Assembly: GCA_013388555.1 (NCBI GenBank)
Contig: JACAFD010000043.1
Coordinates: 1 to 32,891, forward strand
DNA: 32,891 nucleotides
DNA from: Nitrospirota bacterium
GTDB taxonomy: Bacteria > Nitrospirota > Nitrospiria > Nitrospirales > Nitrospiraceae
Reading direction: 5' to 3'
Within the stretch, counting starts at the first letter, position 1, and every line of letters starts with the position of its first letter. Under the pieces are notes generated by a model. It did no database searches, was not told where the DNA came from, and worked only from the letters and a program-made list of their open reading frames with translations. Below are positions 24,434 to 32,396 of the stretch, in pieces. Position numbers and translations under genes: made by a program.

Positions 24434-27256
24434 ATGGACTACAAGACCACACTCAATCTGCCGAAAACTGATTTCCCTATGAAGGCGAATCTTCCGCAGC
24501 GGGAGCCCGAGCTTCTCGCCTTGTGGGAGCAGGAGGGTTTATATGAACAGATTCAGGCGGCGGGGAAAGGCAGGCCGCGGTACATCTTGCACGATGGGCC
24601 CCCCTACGCCAATGGCCACATTCATATTGGGCACGCGCTGAACAAAATTCTTAAAGATATCATCATCAAATCGAAGACCATGGCCGGTTACCAGGTGCCC
24701 TATGTGCCGGGGTGGGACTGCCATGGCCTTCCGATCGAACATCAAGTCCTCAAAGAGCTCGGCGACAAAAAGAAGATGCTCGATACCCCGGCCATCCGCC
24801 GACTCTGCAGGGAGTATGCGGAGAAGTATGTCAAGATTCAGCGAGAAGAATTCCAACGGCTCGGAGTACTAGGCGATTGGCAGCATCCGTATCTCACGAT
24901 GAATCCTTGCTATGAGGCCACGATCATTCGGGAGTTCGGTAAATTTGTGGAGCGGGGAGGTGTCTATAAGGGACTGAAGCCGGTGCTCTGGTGCACGGCG
25001 GACCAAACCGCCCTTGCTGAGGCGGAGGTGGAATATGAGGATCACACCTCACCGTCGATCTATGTGAAGTTTCCGGTGGTAAGTTCACCGCGAGTACTGT
25101 CTTCGGGGGCGGGGCTCAACTTTCCTTTCCCCTCAGATATAAGAAATGTCTCGATTGTTATTTGGACAACGACACCCTGGACTCTTCCCGCAAATCAGGC
25201 AGTCTGCCTGCATGCCGACATTGATTATGCTTTTGTCTTGGTTGGAGATGAGGTTTTGGTCATCGCTGAGAAGTTAGTTGATGCAGTGACCAAAGCGTGC
25301 AGGTTAGACCATGCTCGCGTGCTCGGTGTAAAGAAAGGGAGTGAAGGGTTTGAAGGACTGGAAACGCAACGCCCATTAACCACCGGCTTGTCACCGATTC
25401 TGCTCGGCGACTTCGTGACTCTCGACCAGGGAACCGGCTGTGTCCATATCGCGCCAGGCCACGGCATGGAAGACTACATCCTCGTCCTTGAGCACAATGC
25501 CAAGGCTTCGCCGGGAGAACGGCTGGAGATTCTAGCGCCGGTTGATAACGGCGGGCGGTTTACCGAGATCGTGAAAGAGTTTGCCGGCCAGCATGTGTTG
25601 AAGGCAAATCCGAAGATTGTGGAGTTTCTGCAGGCCAACGGACGGTTGCTGGGCCAGGGGTCGTTGAACCACTCCTATCCGCACTGTTGGCGTTGCAAGA
25701 ATCCTGTCATCTTCCGCGCCACCGAGCAGTGGTTCGCATCGATGGACGCGAACGAGCTTCGAAAAGAGGCGCTGGCGGAGATTGACCGGGTCCGCTGGAT
25801 TCCTGCCTATGGCCGTGATCGGATCAACGGAATGATCGAGAATCGCCCCGACTGGTGTTTGTCGCGTCAGCGTGTGTGGGGCGTGCCGATTCCCGGCTTC
25901 ACGTGTCAGGGGTGCCGTTCTGTGCTGGCCGATCCGACCGTGATCGAGCACATAGCTACGTTGATGGAATCCAAAGGGGCCGATATGTGGTTTGAGCAGT
26001 CGGCTGCTGAGCTCTTGCCCAAGGGCACGACCTGTTCGAACTGCGACGGGACATCATTCGAAAAGGAGCGCGATATCCTCGACGTGTGGTTCGAGTCGGG
26101 CGTCAGTTACGCTGCGGTGTTGAAAGAACGGAAGTGGTGGCCGGCCGATCTCTATCTCGAAGGGTCGGATCAGCATCGGGGTTGGTTCCACAGCGCCTTG
26201 CTGGCCGGCGTCGTCACCGACCATCGCGCGCCTTATAAGGCTGTCTTGACCCACGGATTTGTTCTCGATGGGCAGGGCAAGAAAATGTCAAAGTCGGCGG
26301 GAAATGTCGTTGCGCCGCAGGACGTGATCAAACAATCGGGCGCAGAAATCCTGCGTCTGTGGGTTTCAGCGCAGGATTATCGTGATGATGTGCGAATTTC
26401 TCCGGAAATCCTGACCCATCTCATCGAGGCGTATAGAAAGATTCGGAATACCTGTCGCTTTCTCCTGAGTAACCTATACGACTTCGACCCGGACACAGAC
26501 CAAGTCCCGTATGGGCAGTTGCCAGAATTGGATCGTTGGGCATTGCATCGGCTCAACGAACTGATTCCGCGAGTTTTGAAATTCTATGAAAATTTTGAAT
26601 TTCACGCGATCTTCCATGCGCTCAACAATTTTTGCTCAGTGGATCTGAGCGCCATCTACCTCGATATTCTCAAGGATCGTCTCTATACCTTCCGGGCCGA
26701 TTCGCCCTTGCGTCGGGGGTCGCAGACGGTGCTGTTCGAGATCATCGTGGCCATGACGAAGCTCATGGCTCCAGTGCTGAGCTTTACTGCCGAAGAGATC
26801 TGGCGGACTTTGTCCACGCAGCCGGGAAGGCATCTCGGAATGAGCAGTGTTCATCTGAGTGGATTTCCGGAGGCCCAGCCCCAGTGGCAGAATGCCGATC
26901 TCGCTCAGCGATGGGAGCAGCTGTTAGAGGTAAGAGTGGCGGTGCAAGCAGCCTTAGAGGATCAGCGACGCGACAAGGTCATTGGCTCCTCACTTGAGGC
27001 GGATGTGCAGATAAAGGCAAATCCCGAGAGGCACAAGCTTCTCGAGCAGTATGTAAAAGACTTACCCGCCATTTTTATCGTGTCACGGGTTGAACTGGAG
27101 AAAGTCAATCACCTCCCGCACAAGCCTGATTTTCTAGCCATAGTTTCCAAGGCTAAAAGCAAAAAGTGCGAACGCTGTTGGAACTACCGAGAAGCGGTCG
27201 GGGAAAATTCTACCCATCCGACGCTCTGTGACCGCTGCGTGGAGGCAGTGCGGTGA
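24434..27256 (+). CDS. ileS: Isoleucyl-tRNA synthetase
   Basis: IleS charges tRNA-Ile. The 940-residue protein is full length for the bacterial type. It has the HIGH-type motif PPYANGHIHIGHAL at about 56-69, an editing domain (WTTTPWTLPANQAV; GTGCVHIAPGHG) and the catalytic DVWFESG block. KKMSKS lies near 616, and there is a C-terminal zinc-binding tail CERCW...CDRC. This zinc tail marks the bacterial, mupirocin-sensitive type in known families. No T-box leader is seen in the 100 bases upstream, and the ribosome site is weak. lspA overlaps its stop, the common ileS-lspA arrangement. Confidence 0.97.
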   Translation: MDYKTTLNLPKTDFPMKANLPQREPELLALWEQEGLYEQIQAAGKGRPRYILHDGPPYANGHIHIGHALNKILKDIIIKSKTMAGYQVPYVPGWDCHGLPIEHQVLKELGDKKKMLDTPAIRRLCREYAEKYVKIQREEFQRLGVLGDWQHPYLTMNPCYEATIIREFGKFVERGGVYKGLKPVLWCTADQTALAEAEVEYEDHTSPSIYVKFPVVSSPRVLSSGAGLNFPFPSDIRNVSIVIWTTTPWTLPANQAVCLHADIDYAFVLVGDEVLVIAEKLVDAVTKACRLDHARVLGVKKGSEGFEGLETQRPLTTGLSPILLGDFVTLDQGTGCVHIAPGHGMEDYILVLEHNAKASPGERLEILAPVDNGGRFTEIVKEFAGQHVLKANPKIVEFLQANGRLLGQGSLNHSYPHCWRCKNPVIFRATEQWFASMDANELRKEALAEIDRVRWIPAYGRDRINGMIENRPDWCLSRQRVWGVPIPGFTCQGCRSVLADPTVIEHIATLMESKGADMWFEQSAAELLPKGTTCSNCDGTSFEKERDILDVWFESGVSYAAVLKERKWWPADLYLEGSDQHRGWFHSALLAGVVTDHRAPYKAVLTHGFVLDGQGKKMSKSAGNVVAPQDVIKQSGAEILRLWVSAQDYRDDVRISPEILTHLIEAYRKIRNTCRFLLSNLYDFDPDTDQVPYGQLPELDRWALHRLNELIPRVLKFYENFEFHAIFHALNNFCSVDLSAIYLDILKDRLYTFRADSPLRRGSQTVLFEIIVAMTKLMAPVLSFTAEEIWRTLSTQPGRHLGMSSVHLSGFPEAQPQWQNADLAQRWEQLLEVRVAVQAALEDQRRDKVIGSSLEADVQIKANPERHKLLEQYVKDLPAIFIVSRVELEKVNHLPHKPDFLAIVSKAKSKKCERCWNYREAVGENSTHPTLCDRCVEAVR

Positions 27257-27816
27257 TGGGACGGCCCCTTCGCTATCTGCTCCTGGCGTTGCTCGCCGGT
27301 GCGATCGTAGCGATCGATCAGGCAACGAAGCTGTCCATCATGCAATCGATGCGACTGAATGAATCTATTCCGATCGTTCCCAATCTCTTCAGCCTAACCT
27401 ATATCCGCAATCCCGGTGCGGCCTTTGGGTTGCTGGCCGGCAGTAGCGATGCATTTCGCATGGTATTTTTTGGGATCACGTCGCTTTTTGCTCTGGCCCT
27501 ACTGGGCACGATCCTCTTCCGGCTGCCGCAGAGAGATTGGAAGGGGCAGTTTAGTATTGCCGGGATTCTTGGAGGGGCAATCGGAAATCTGATTGATCGA
27601 TTACGGTATGGCGAGGTGATCGATTTTCTTGATGTCTATGTGGATACCTACCATTGGCCGGCCTTCAATGTCGCCGACTCGGCAATCAGCGTGGGGGTGG
27701 TCTTCCTGATCATCCATTTTGCCTTTGAAAAGAAAGATGTGCCGCTCTTGCCTCAAGAGATTCCGCCTGCTTCCTGGCGGGATGCTGGGAAATCCGCCAG
27801 AGACCGTGACGTGTGA
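27256..27816 (+). CDS. lspA: Lipoprotein signal peptidase (signal peptidase II)
   Basis: LspA cleaves the signal peptide of lipidated prolipoproteins in the inner membrane. The 186-residue protein has four hydrophobic segments and the family motifs DQATK (21-25), NPGAAFG (52-58), GNLIDRLRYGEVIDFLDV and FNVADSAI; the catalytic aspartates are about D123 and D141. The ATG shares its first base with the ileS TGA. A GTG three bases earlier (27253) is an equal alternative, with GGAGG about eight bases before it. Translation is coupled to ileS. Several predicted lipoproteins in the window would be its substrates. Confidence 0.95.
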   Translation: MGRPLRYLLLALLAGAIVAIDQATKLSIMQSMRLNESIPIVPNLFSLTYIRNPGAAFGLLAGSSDAFRMVFFGITSLFALALLGTILFRLPQRDWKGQFSIAGILGGAIGNLIDRLRYGEVIDFLDVYVDTYHWPAFNVADSAISVGVVFLIIHFAFEKKDVPLLPQEIPPASWRDAGKSARDRDV

Positions 27817-27834
27817 GACCTCGCTTGGTGCTTT

Positions 27835-27887
27835 TGTTTATTTGGTTTGTTTGGTTGAACAAAACACACCAGATAAACCAGATCAAC
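27835..27887. repeat. Imperfect inverted repeat (family 2, copy 2)
   Basis: GTTTATTTGGTTTGTTTGGT near 27835 pairs with a right arm that includes CCAGATAAACCAGATCAAC (27869-27887) at about 16 of 22 positions. The right arm matches that of copy 1 at 16 of 19. It lies just after lspA. Confidence 0.55.
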
Positions 27888-27938
27888 CCGCCTCGCTCGT
27901 CCCGCCTGTCTTGCTCGGATATTCTGCGAGGGGGAGCC

Positions 27939-28208
27939 TTATGTCGAAAGGGTGATGATGAACCCGCCTTGCTCGCGGAATTGCCGTTGCTGTTCGGAGG
28001 AAAACATTACAAGGGGTTCGGAGTGGCAGAACTGACATTCCTTGACCGTAACCGGCACGTTGCCTTCCCCAAGACTCGCCAAATGTTTTTTGGCGAGGGT
28101 CAGTGCCGTCGCCTCATCAGTCGTCATCACGTCGAAATGCAGCAGCCCTTTCGTGCCTCTTACCCAGGTGTCGAAGACATGGACCGTATCGGATTGAGAC
28201 TGAGCCAT
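27939..28208 (-). CDS. DUF2024 family protein
   Basis: An 89-residue soluble protein recognised by VHVFDTWVRGTKGLLHFDV at the N-terminus, ALTLAKKHLASLGEG in the middle and the KECQFCH motif at about 58-64. These are hallmarks of DUF2024, a small family of unknown function. CQFCH could bind a metal. The ATG at 28208 has AGGAGG at good spacing, and the stop of uppP lies inside that ribosome site (TAGGAGG), so translation is probably coupled to uppP. A longer frame extending into uppP is not credible. Confidence 0.85.
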   Translation of the reverse strand: MAQSQSDTVHVFDTWVRGTKGLLHFDVMTTDEATALTLAKKHLASLGEGNVPVTVKECQFCHSEPLVMFSSEQQRQFREQGGFIITLST

Positions 28209-28222
28209 CGTGAGAAATCCTC

Positions 28223-29101
28223 CTAGAAGCCAAAGATATAAAAGACAACGATGCCCATTAGAATGCGATAATAGGCAAAGGGCCGGAGAGTATGCCGTTT
28301 CACAAACGAGAGAAAGGCCGCGATCACAATCCACGCGACGACGAACGACACGACCATTCCGATCCCGAGTGCCAGGTAGTCGGCTTGCCGGAAAACATCC
28401 CTCGATTTCCACATCTGATAGCACGTCGCCGTGATCAGGGTCGGGAGAGCGAGGAAAAAAGAGTACTCTGTTGCGACTTTCCGGTCAAGCCCCACGAAGA
28501 GTCCTCCGATGATCGTGGAACCGGACCGGGACATACCGGGTAGTAGTGAGGCACACTGGGCTACGCCGATCCAGAATGCCGATGCCAGGCTCACCTGTTC
28601 GAGTTGGTGGACGCGTGCCTGGTCGCGACGCGCTTCGACGGCGAGTATGATCAGGCCCCCGACGATTGAACAGACAGCCACGGTTTGAGGTGTAAAGAGA
28701 TGGCTTTTGATCCAGCTGTGCGTGAGGAACCCGATCGCGGCCGCTGGTAAGAACGCGAGTCCGAGGCCGATGAGAAACCAGAGGTTCCGATGAGTCGCCC
28801 AGGAGGTTCGTAGAATTGCCGGCCAGGGGGTTGTCCCACGTGATCGGATCATGGCAGAGATGTTCTGCTGCTCTCGGGCGGCTTGTCCGATCATGGACAG
28901 GAGTTTGTGGCGTTCATAGGCGATGACGGCCAGGATGGCGCCAAGTTGGATCGAAATGTCCGCGCTGGCCGCGAAGTCTCCCTCAAACCCCAGGAAGTGG
29001 CCGACGAGAATTAAGTGGCCGGTGGACGAGACGGGTAGAAATTCTGTCAGCCCTTCCACGATTCCTAAGATCGTGGCGAGACCAGGACCCCATTCGTTCA
29101 T
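28223..29101 (-). CDS. uppP: Undecaprenyl-diphosphatase UppP (BacA)
   Basis: UppP is an inner-membrane phosphatase that recycles the undecaprenyl carrier used for peptidoglycan and other envelope polymers; extra copies raise bacitracin resistance. The 292-residue polytopic protein has the two catalytic motifs, EGLTEFLPVSSTGHL (16-30) and LLPGMSRSGSTI near residue 187, together with the usual hydrophobic helices. The ribosome site before the ATG is weak (AGAAAGA). The gene is followed by a DUF2024 gene overlapping its stop region. Confidence 0.95.
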   Translation of the reverse strand: MNEWGPGLATILGIVEGLTEFLPVSSTGHLILVGHFLGFEGDFAASADISIQLGAILAVIAYERHKLLSMIGQAAREQQNISAMIRSRGTTPWPAILRTSWATHRNLWFLIGLGLAFLPAAAIGFLTHSWIKSHLFTPQTVAVCSIVGGLIILAVEARRDQARVHQLEQVSLASAFWIGVAQCASLLPGMSRSGSTIIGGLFVGLDRKVATEYSFFLALPTLITATCYQMWKSRDVFRQADYLALGIGMVVSFVVAWIVIAAFLSFVKRHTLRPFAYYRILMGIVVFYIFGF

Positions 29102-29245
29102 GCGATGTCTTTCTAGGACAGGTTGCGTCTAGACGGCGAGTCTTCAGCATATTCACAAAGTGGGGACAGTCCGTCAAGCAGACAGACGATTCGCCCCTAA
29201 CTCTCGCTTACGACGATCGGTGATCGCGGAGGACCCTCAAATCTA

Positions 29246-29286
29246 TTGACAAAATGCTAAGCATGGCATACACCCAACACTATAAT
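29246..29286 (+). promoter_or_regulatory. Possible promoter with an operator-like palindrome
   Basis: A perfect TTGACA (29246-29251) lies upstream of the coiled-coil lipoprotein gene. The palindrome ATGCT-A-AGCAT (29254-29264) sits between it and a possible weak -10 box TACACC (17-base spacing). A better-looking TATAAT at 29281-29286 is 29 bases away, too far for a normal pair. The palindrome may bind a repressor. This reading is tentative. Confidence 0.35.
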
Positions 29287-29395
29287 AATTTAAGTAATGG
29301 TGTCGTAGTACCATCTCATACCGGCTGACCTGTTGGTGAAGAGCGGTGGCCGACATTTATAGCAGATACCATGTTCAGTGGGAGGGGAGGTTCGC

Positions 29396-30097
29396 ATGAA
29401 GTCAGGGTGGATGATGGTGGTGGTGTTCGGTGTGGTTTCATTAGTCGGCTGTGTCAGTCAAAAGAAGTATGAAGAGGCGATGGTCGATGTCGATTCGGCG
29501 AAGTTTGAGTTGGAGCGGACGCGTGTGCAAAAGAATGCCCTGGAACAGCAGGTCAAGACGCTCAAGGATCTCAATGTAAAATTCGTCAACGAAGCCCAGG
29601 TTGCCCACGACGAGCTTGAGCGCATTCAGCATGGCCGTGATAAGGAGCGTGGCAGTGTCGAGGGCCGGACCAAGGAACTCGAGGACCGTGTGAAGCAGCT
29701 CTCATTCCAGAACCGGGCTCTTCGTCAGGAATACGAGGATGTGAAGAGACACAACGAAACGCTCAAGGCTCTGGTTGCCCGCTATCAGAAGGAGTTAAAA
29801 GATCAGTCGCGCTCGGTCGCGGGGTCCCCGGCACCGTCCGTGTCGTCTGTGAATCCTGCTCCTACAGGAGAGCCTGCATCCCCGGGCACGAATACTTCTC
29901 AGCCCATGACTTCTTCCATGAACATCAACAAGGCGTCTGCGGCTGATATGGTACTGGTACTCGGTCTTTCGAAAGATGTGGCAGACCGCATTGTGACGAA
30001 TCGTCCATACCGCCTGAAGGGCGAATTGGTGGCCAAGAATGTGGTACCCAAGGACACCTTTGATATGATCAAGGAGCGGATCAGCGTCAGTCCCTGA
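29396..30097 (+). CDS. Lipoprotein with coiled coil and helix-hairpin-helix domain
   Basis: A 233-residue protein. Residues 1-19 form a lipoprotein leader ending in SLVGC. About residues 22-130 are a long charged heptad-like coiled coil rich in Glu, Lys, Gln and Leu, about 131-170 are a Ser/Pro/Thr-rich linker, and about 172-233 resemble a ComEA-like helix-hairpin-helix. In that last part NINKASAADMVLVLGLSKDV and ADRIVTNRPYR correspond to the NINTAS..L..LPGIG..LA..I pattern, though the second hairpin is degenerate. GGAGG precedes the ATG. The architecture suggests an envelope-anchored spacer with a DNA- or protein-binding tip; the function is unknown. A strong terminator follows. Confidence 0.75.
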   Translation: MKSGWMMVVVFGVVSLVGCVSQKKYEEAMVDVDSAKFELERTRVQKNALEQQVKTLKDLNVKFVNEAQVAHDELERIQHGRDKERGSVEGRTKELEDRVKQLSFQNRALRQEYEDVKRHNETLKALVARYQKELKDQSRSVAGSPAPSVSSVNPAPTGEPASPGTNTSQPMTSSMNINKASAADMVLVLGLSKDVADRIVTNRPYRLKGELVAKNVVPKDTFDMIKERISVSP

Positions 30098-30122
30098 TCG
30101 GAGCCGTGGTTCGGCAAGTCTG

Positions 30123-30162
30123 ACAGGCCGTCCGCCGATCGGCGGACGGCCTGTTTGTTTTT
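30123..30162 (+). terminator. Intrinsic terminator, perfect 32-base palindrome
   Basis: ACAGGCCGTCCGCC (30123-30136), GATC, then GGCGGACGGCCTGT (30141-30154) form a perfect palindrome followed by TTGTTTTT. It ends transcription of the lipoprotein gene. Confidence 0.9.
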
Positions 30163-30258
30163 ACAACGTCCGATTGAGGCTGTTTCAATCAGGTGATTCC
30201 CCGCAGCCTTGTTGATACAATGCCTTCTCAGTCGGCGAGGAAATTAGGGAGCGAGTCG

Positions 30259-31536
30259 ATGCGCCGTGCTGCCTTGATTATCGGTGTCCTGGCTGTTGGA
30301 TTAACGATCGGAGGCTATGTCGTCTTCAATGGGGAACGAAAAGCTCCGGTTCGATATCGAAGTGCCCCAGTCGAACGAGGCCCAGTCATTTCGCTCGTGA
30401 CGGCGACTGGCACGATCAATCCAGTTGTCTCGGTGCAGGTTGGGACGCAGGTCTCCGGCATGATCAAGAGCCTGCATGCGGATTTTAATTCCGTGGTGAA
30501 GGCCGGCGACGTCGTTGCCGTGATCGATCCCGAACCGTTCAAAGCCCGGCGAGATCAGGCTGCCAGTAATCTTGAAATGTCGAAGGCGAATGTTGCAAGA
30601 GCCAAGACCGACCTGGCTCAACGCAAGCGCGAACTGGATCGGGTGAGATCGCTGGTGGCGCAACAGTTCGTCTCTCAAAACGACGTCGATGTAGCGGCGA
30701 CGAATTTTCAGGCCGCTGAAGCGCAGACGAAAGTGGCAGAAGCGCAAGTGAAACAGGCCGAGGCAGTGCTGAATGCCGCAGAGCTGGACTTGAAGTACAC
30801 CGTCATTCGCTCACCGGTGAACGGGATTGTGGTCGCCAGAAACGTGGAGGTCGGTCAAACGATTGCAGCCAGCTTTGCCACACCGAACCTCTTCTTGATT
30901 GCGCTCGATCTGACAAAGATGCAAGTCGATACCAACGTGAGTGAGTCGGACATTGGGGGAATCACCGAAGGGAAAGAGGCGGCCTTCACGGTTGACGCCT
31001 ATCCAGGGTATCAATTTGCCGGCACGATCCGTCAGGTGCGTCTTGCACCGATCAACGTGCAAAATGTGGTGACTTACAATGTGGTGGTCAGCGTCGATAA
31101 TGAGGATCTTCGCCTGAAACCTGGTATGACTGCGAATGTCTCCATCGTGGTGGCTCAACGAGAGGGTGTGCTCAAAGTGCCGAATGCCGCGTTGCGATTC
31201 ACTCCTCCGTCAGCGGGCCAGGGAGATCGCTCTATACCTGACGGTAAGCTAGCCAAAGAAAATGGGAGAGAGCAGACAATAGGGGCCGGCAGAGGGATTG
31301 GGGCGCCAAGTCGTACGGTGTGGAAACAAGGATCGTCTGGGGAGCTCGAGCCCATTCGGGTCCAAACGGGAATTTCTGATGGATTGGTAACGGAAATTGT
31401 GTCGCAGGAATTGTCCGAAGGTGCGCTGGTAGTCGTGGGTATTGACCGGCCAAAAGGTGATCGGAGCGGAAGCGATCTGCCTCCAGGATTTGGGAGTGGC
31501 GGACAGCGGGGCTCCTCCCGCAATCGGGGGATGTAA
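30259..31536 (+). CDS. macA: HlyD/MacA-like periplasmic adaptor of an ABC exporter
   Basis: This is the membrane-fusion subunit of a tripartite exporter that links an inner-membrane MacB-type ABC transporter to an outer-membrane TolC-like channel. The 425-residue protein has an N-terminal anchor (about 4-23), the first lipoyl half (TQVSGMIKSLHADFN..V.AGDVVAVIDP, about 63-91), a helical hairpin (about 95-178), the second lipoyl half (YTVIRSPVNGIVVARNVEVGQ, about 180-200), a beta-barrel, and a Gly-rich tail. ATG 30259 is chosen because GGGAG lies about nine bases upstream and the anchor begins there; longer readings to 30193 add an unlikely leader. The ATPase and permease genes follow. The substrate is unknown. 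Confidence 0.88.
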   Translation: MRRAALIIGVLAVGLTIGGYVVFNGERKAPVRYRSAPVERGPVISLVTATGTINPVVSVQVGTQVSGMIKSLHADFNSVVKAGDVVAVIDPEPFKARRDQAASNLEMSKANVARAKTDLAQRKRELDRVRSLVAQQFVSQNDVDVAATNFQAAEAQTKVAEAQVKQAEAVLNAAELDLKYTVIRSPVNGIVVARNVEVGQTIAASFATPNLFLIALDLTKMQVDTNVSESDIGGITEGKEAAFTVDAYPGYQFAGTIRQVRLAPINVQNVVTYNVVVSVDNEDLRLKPGMTANVSIVVAQREGVLKVPNAALRFTPPSAGQGDRSIPDGKLAKENGREQTIGAGRGIGAPSRTVWKQGSSGELEPIRVQTGISDGLVTEIVSQELSEGALVVVGIDRPKGDRSGSDLPPGFGSGGQRGSSRNRGM

Positions 31537-31637
31537 CCACCTGTGAATCGTCTCTTGCCGCACGCGAATCACGCACGACAAGTCAGTCGGAGTGCAGTTC
31601 CAATCTGTCCATTACCCGCCATTCTTTTATCTCTTGG

Positions 31638-31665
31638 GTTTCACGTTTCACGTTTCACGCATCAC
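31638..31665. repeat. Heptamer tandem repeat
   Basis: GTTTCAC is repeated exactly three times (31638-31658) and followed by a variant GCATCAC (31659-31665), in the 140-base gap between the adaptor gene and the ATPase gene. Confidence 0.7.
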
Positions 31666-31676
31666 GAGAACCACCC

Positions 31677-32396
31677 ATGAGTCCGCTGATCGAATGCGAG
31701 GGTGTGTGGAAGATCTATCGGGTCGGCGACGTGGAAGTCCAGGCCTTGCGCGGCCTGAGTGTCACGATTGAGCAGGGTGAGTTCGTCGCCATCATGGGGT
31801 CTTCCGGTTCCGGCAAGTCTACCTTGATGAATATTCTGGGCTGCCTTGATCAACCGACGAAGGGGCACTATCGGTTGAACGGAATTGAGGTGGGCCACCT
31901 GAAGCCTGATCAGTTGGCCGGTATTCGTAATCAGCAGATTGGGTTTGTCTTCCAGAGCTTCAATCTCATTCCCAGAACCAGCGCGCTCGAAAATGCGCAG
32001 CTTCCGCTGTTCTATCGAGGGCTCTCGCTCAAAGAGCAACGGGCGCAGGCCGCGGCGGCGCTAGGGCGGGTGGGGCTGCAGGGCAGAGAACACCATTATC
32101 CAACCCAATTGTCCGGAGGACAGCAACAGCGCGTGGCGATCGCGCGGGCACTCGTCACATCGCCCTCGTTGCTTCTCGCCGATGAGCCGACCGGTAATCT
32201 CGATACCGGGTCGAGCCAGGAAATAATGAAGATCCTGGAAACATTGAACCGCGATGAAGGGATTACGATTATTTTGGTGACGCACGAAGTGGATGTCGCG
32301 GCCTATGCCGCCCGCGAAATCGTGATCAAAGACGGACAAGTGTTAAGCGACCATGTGACCAAAGCGCGGTCAGCTTCCAACAGAGTTGGAGTCTAG
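31677..32396 (+). CDS. MacB/LolD-type ABC transporter ATP-binding protein
   Basis: This 239-residue ATPase powers the MacAB-like exporter. Walker [10 protein letters not shown] lies at 41-49, FQSFNLIPR at about 92-100, LSGGQQQR at 145-152, Walker B with [12 protein letters not shown] at 165-176 and VTHEVD near 200. The DEPTGNLD form and size are those of the MacB/LolD/FtsE group. It is a separate protein, as in many non-enteric MacB systems, unlike the ATPase-permease fusion of E. coli MacB. The ATG lacks a clear ribosome site. The permease ATG follows its stop with no gap. LolCDE is an alternative, but the adaptor gene upstream favours MacB. Confidence 0.92.
   Translation: MSPLIECEGVWKIYRVGDVEVQALRGLSVTIEQGEFVAIMGSSGSGKSTLMNILGCLDQPTKGHYRLNGIEVGHLKPDQLAGIRNQQIGFVFQSFNLIPRTSALENAQLPLFYRGLSLKEQRAQAAAALGRVGLQGREHHYPTQLSGGQQQRVAIARALVTSPSLLLADEPTGNLDTGSSQEIMKILETLNRDEGITIILVTHEVDVAAYAAREIVIKDGQVLSDHVTKARSASNRVGV

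Noticed and set aside
27719-27955. Plus-strand open frame of 78 codons after lspA
   Set aside because: It overlaps lspA in another frame and the family 2 repeat; no ribosome site or domain.
28209-28424. N-terminal extension of the DUF2024 protein into uppP
   Set aside because: The extension lies fully within uppP and is unlike the family; the ATG at 28208 has a strong ribosome site.
29260-29286. Sigma54 promoter suggested by TGGCAT
   Set aside because: The required GC/TGC element is not at the proper distance.
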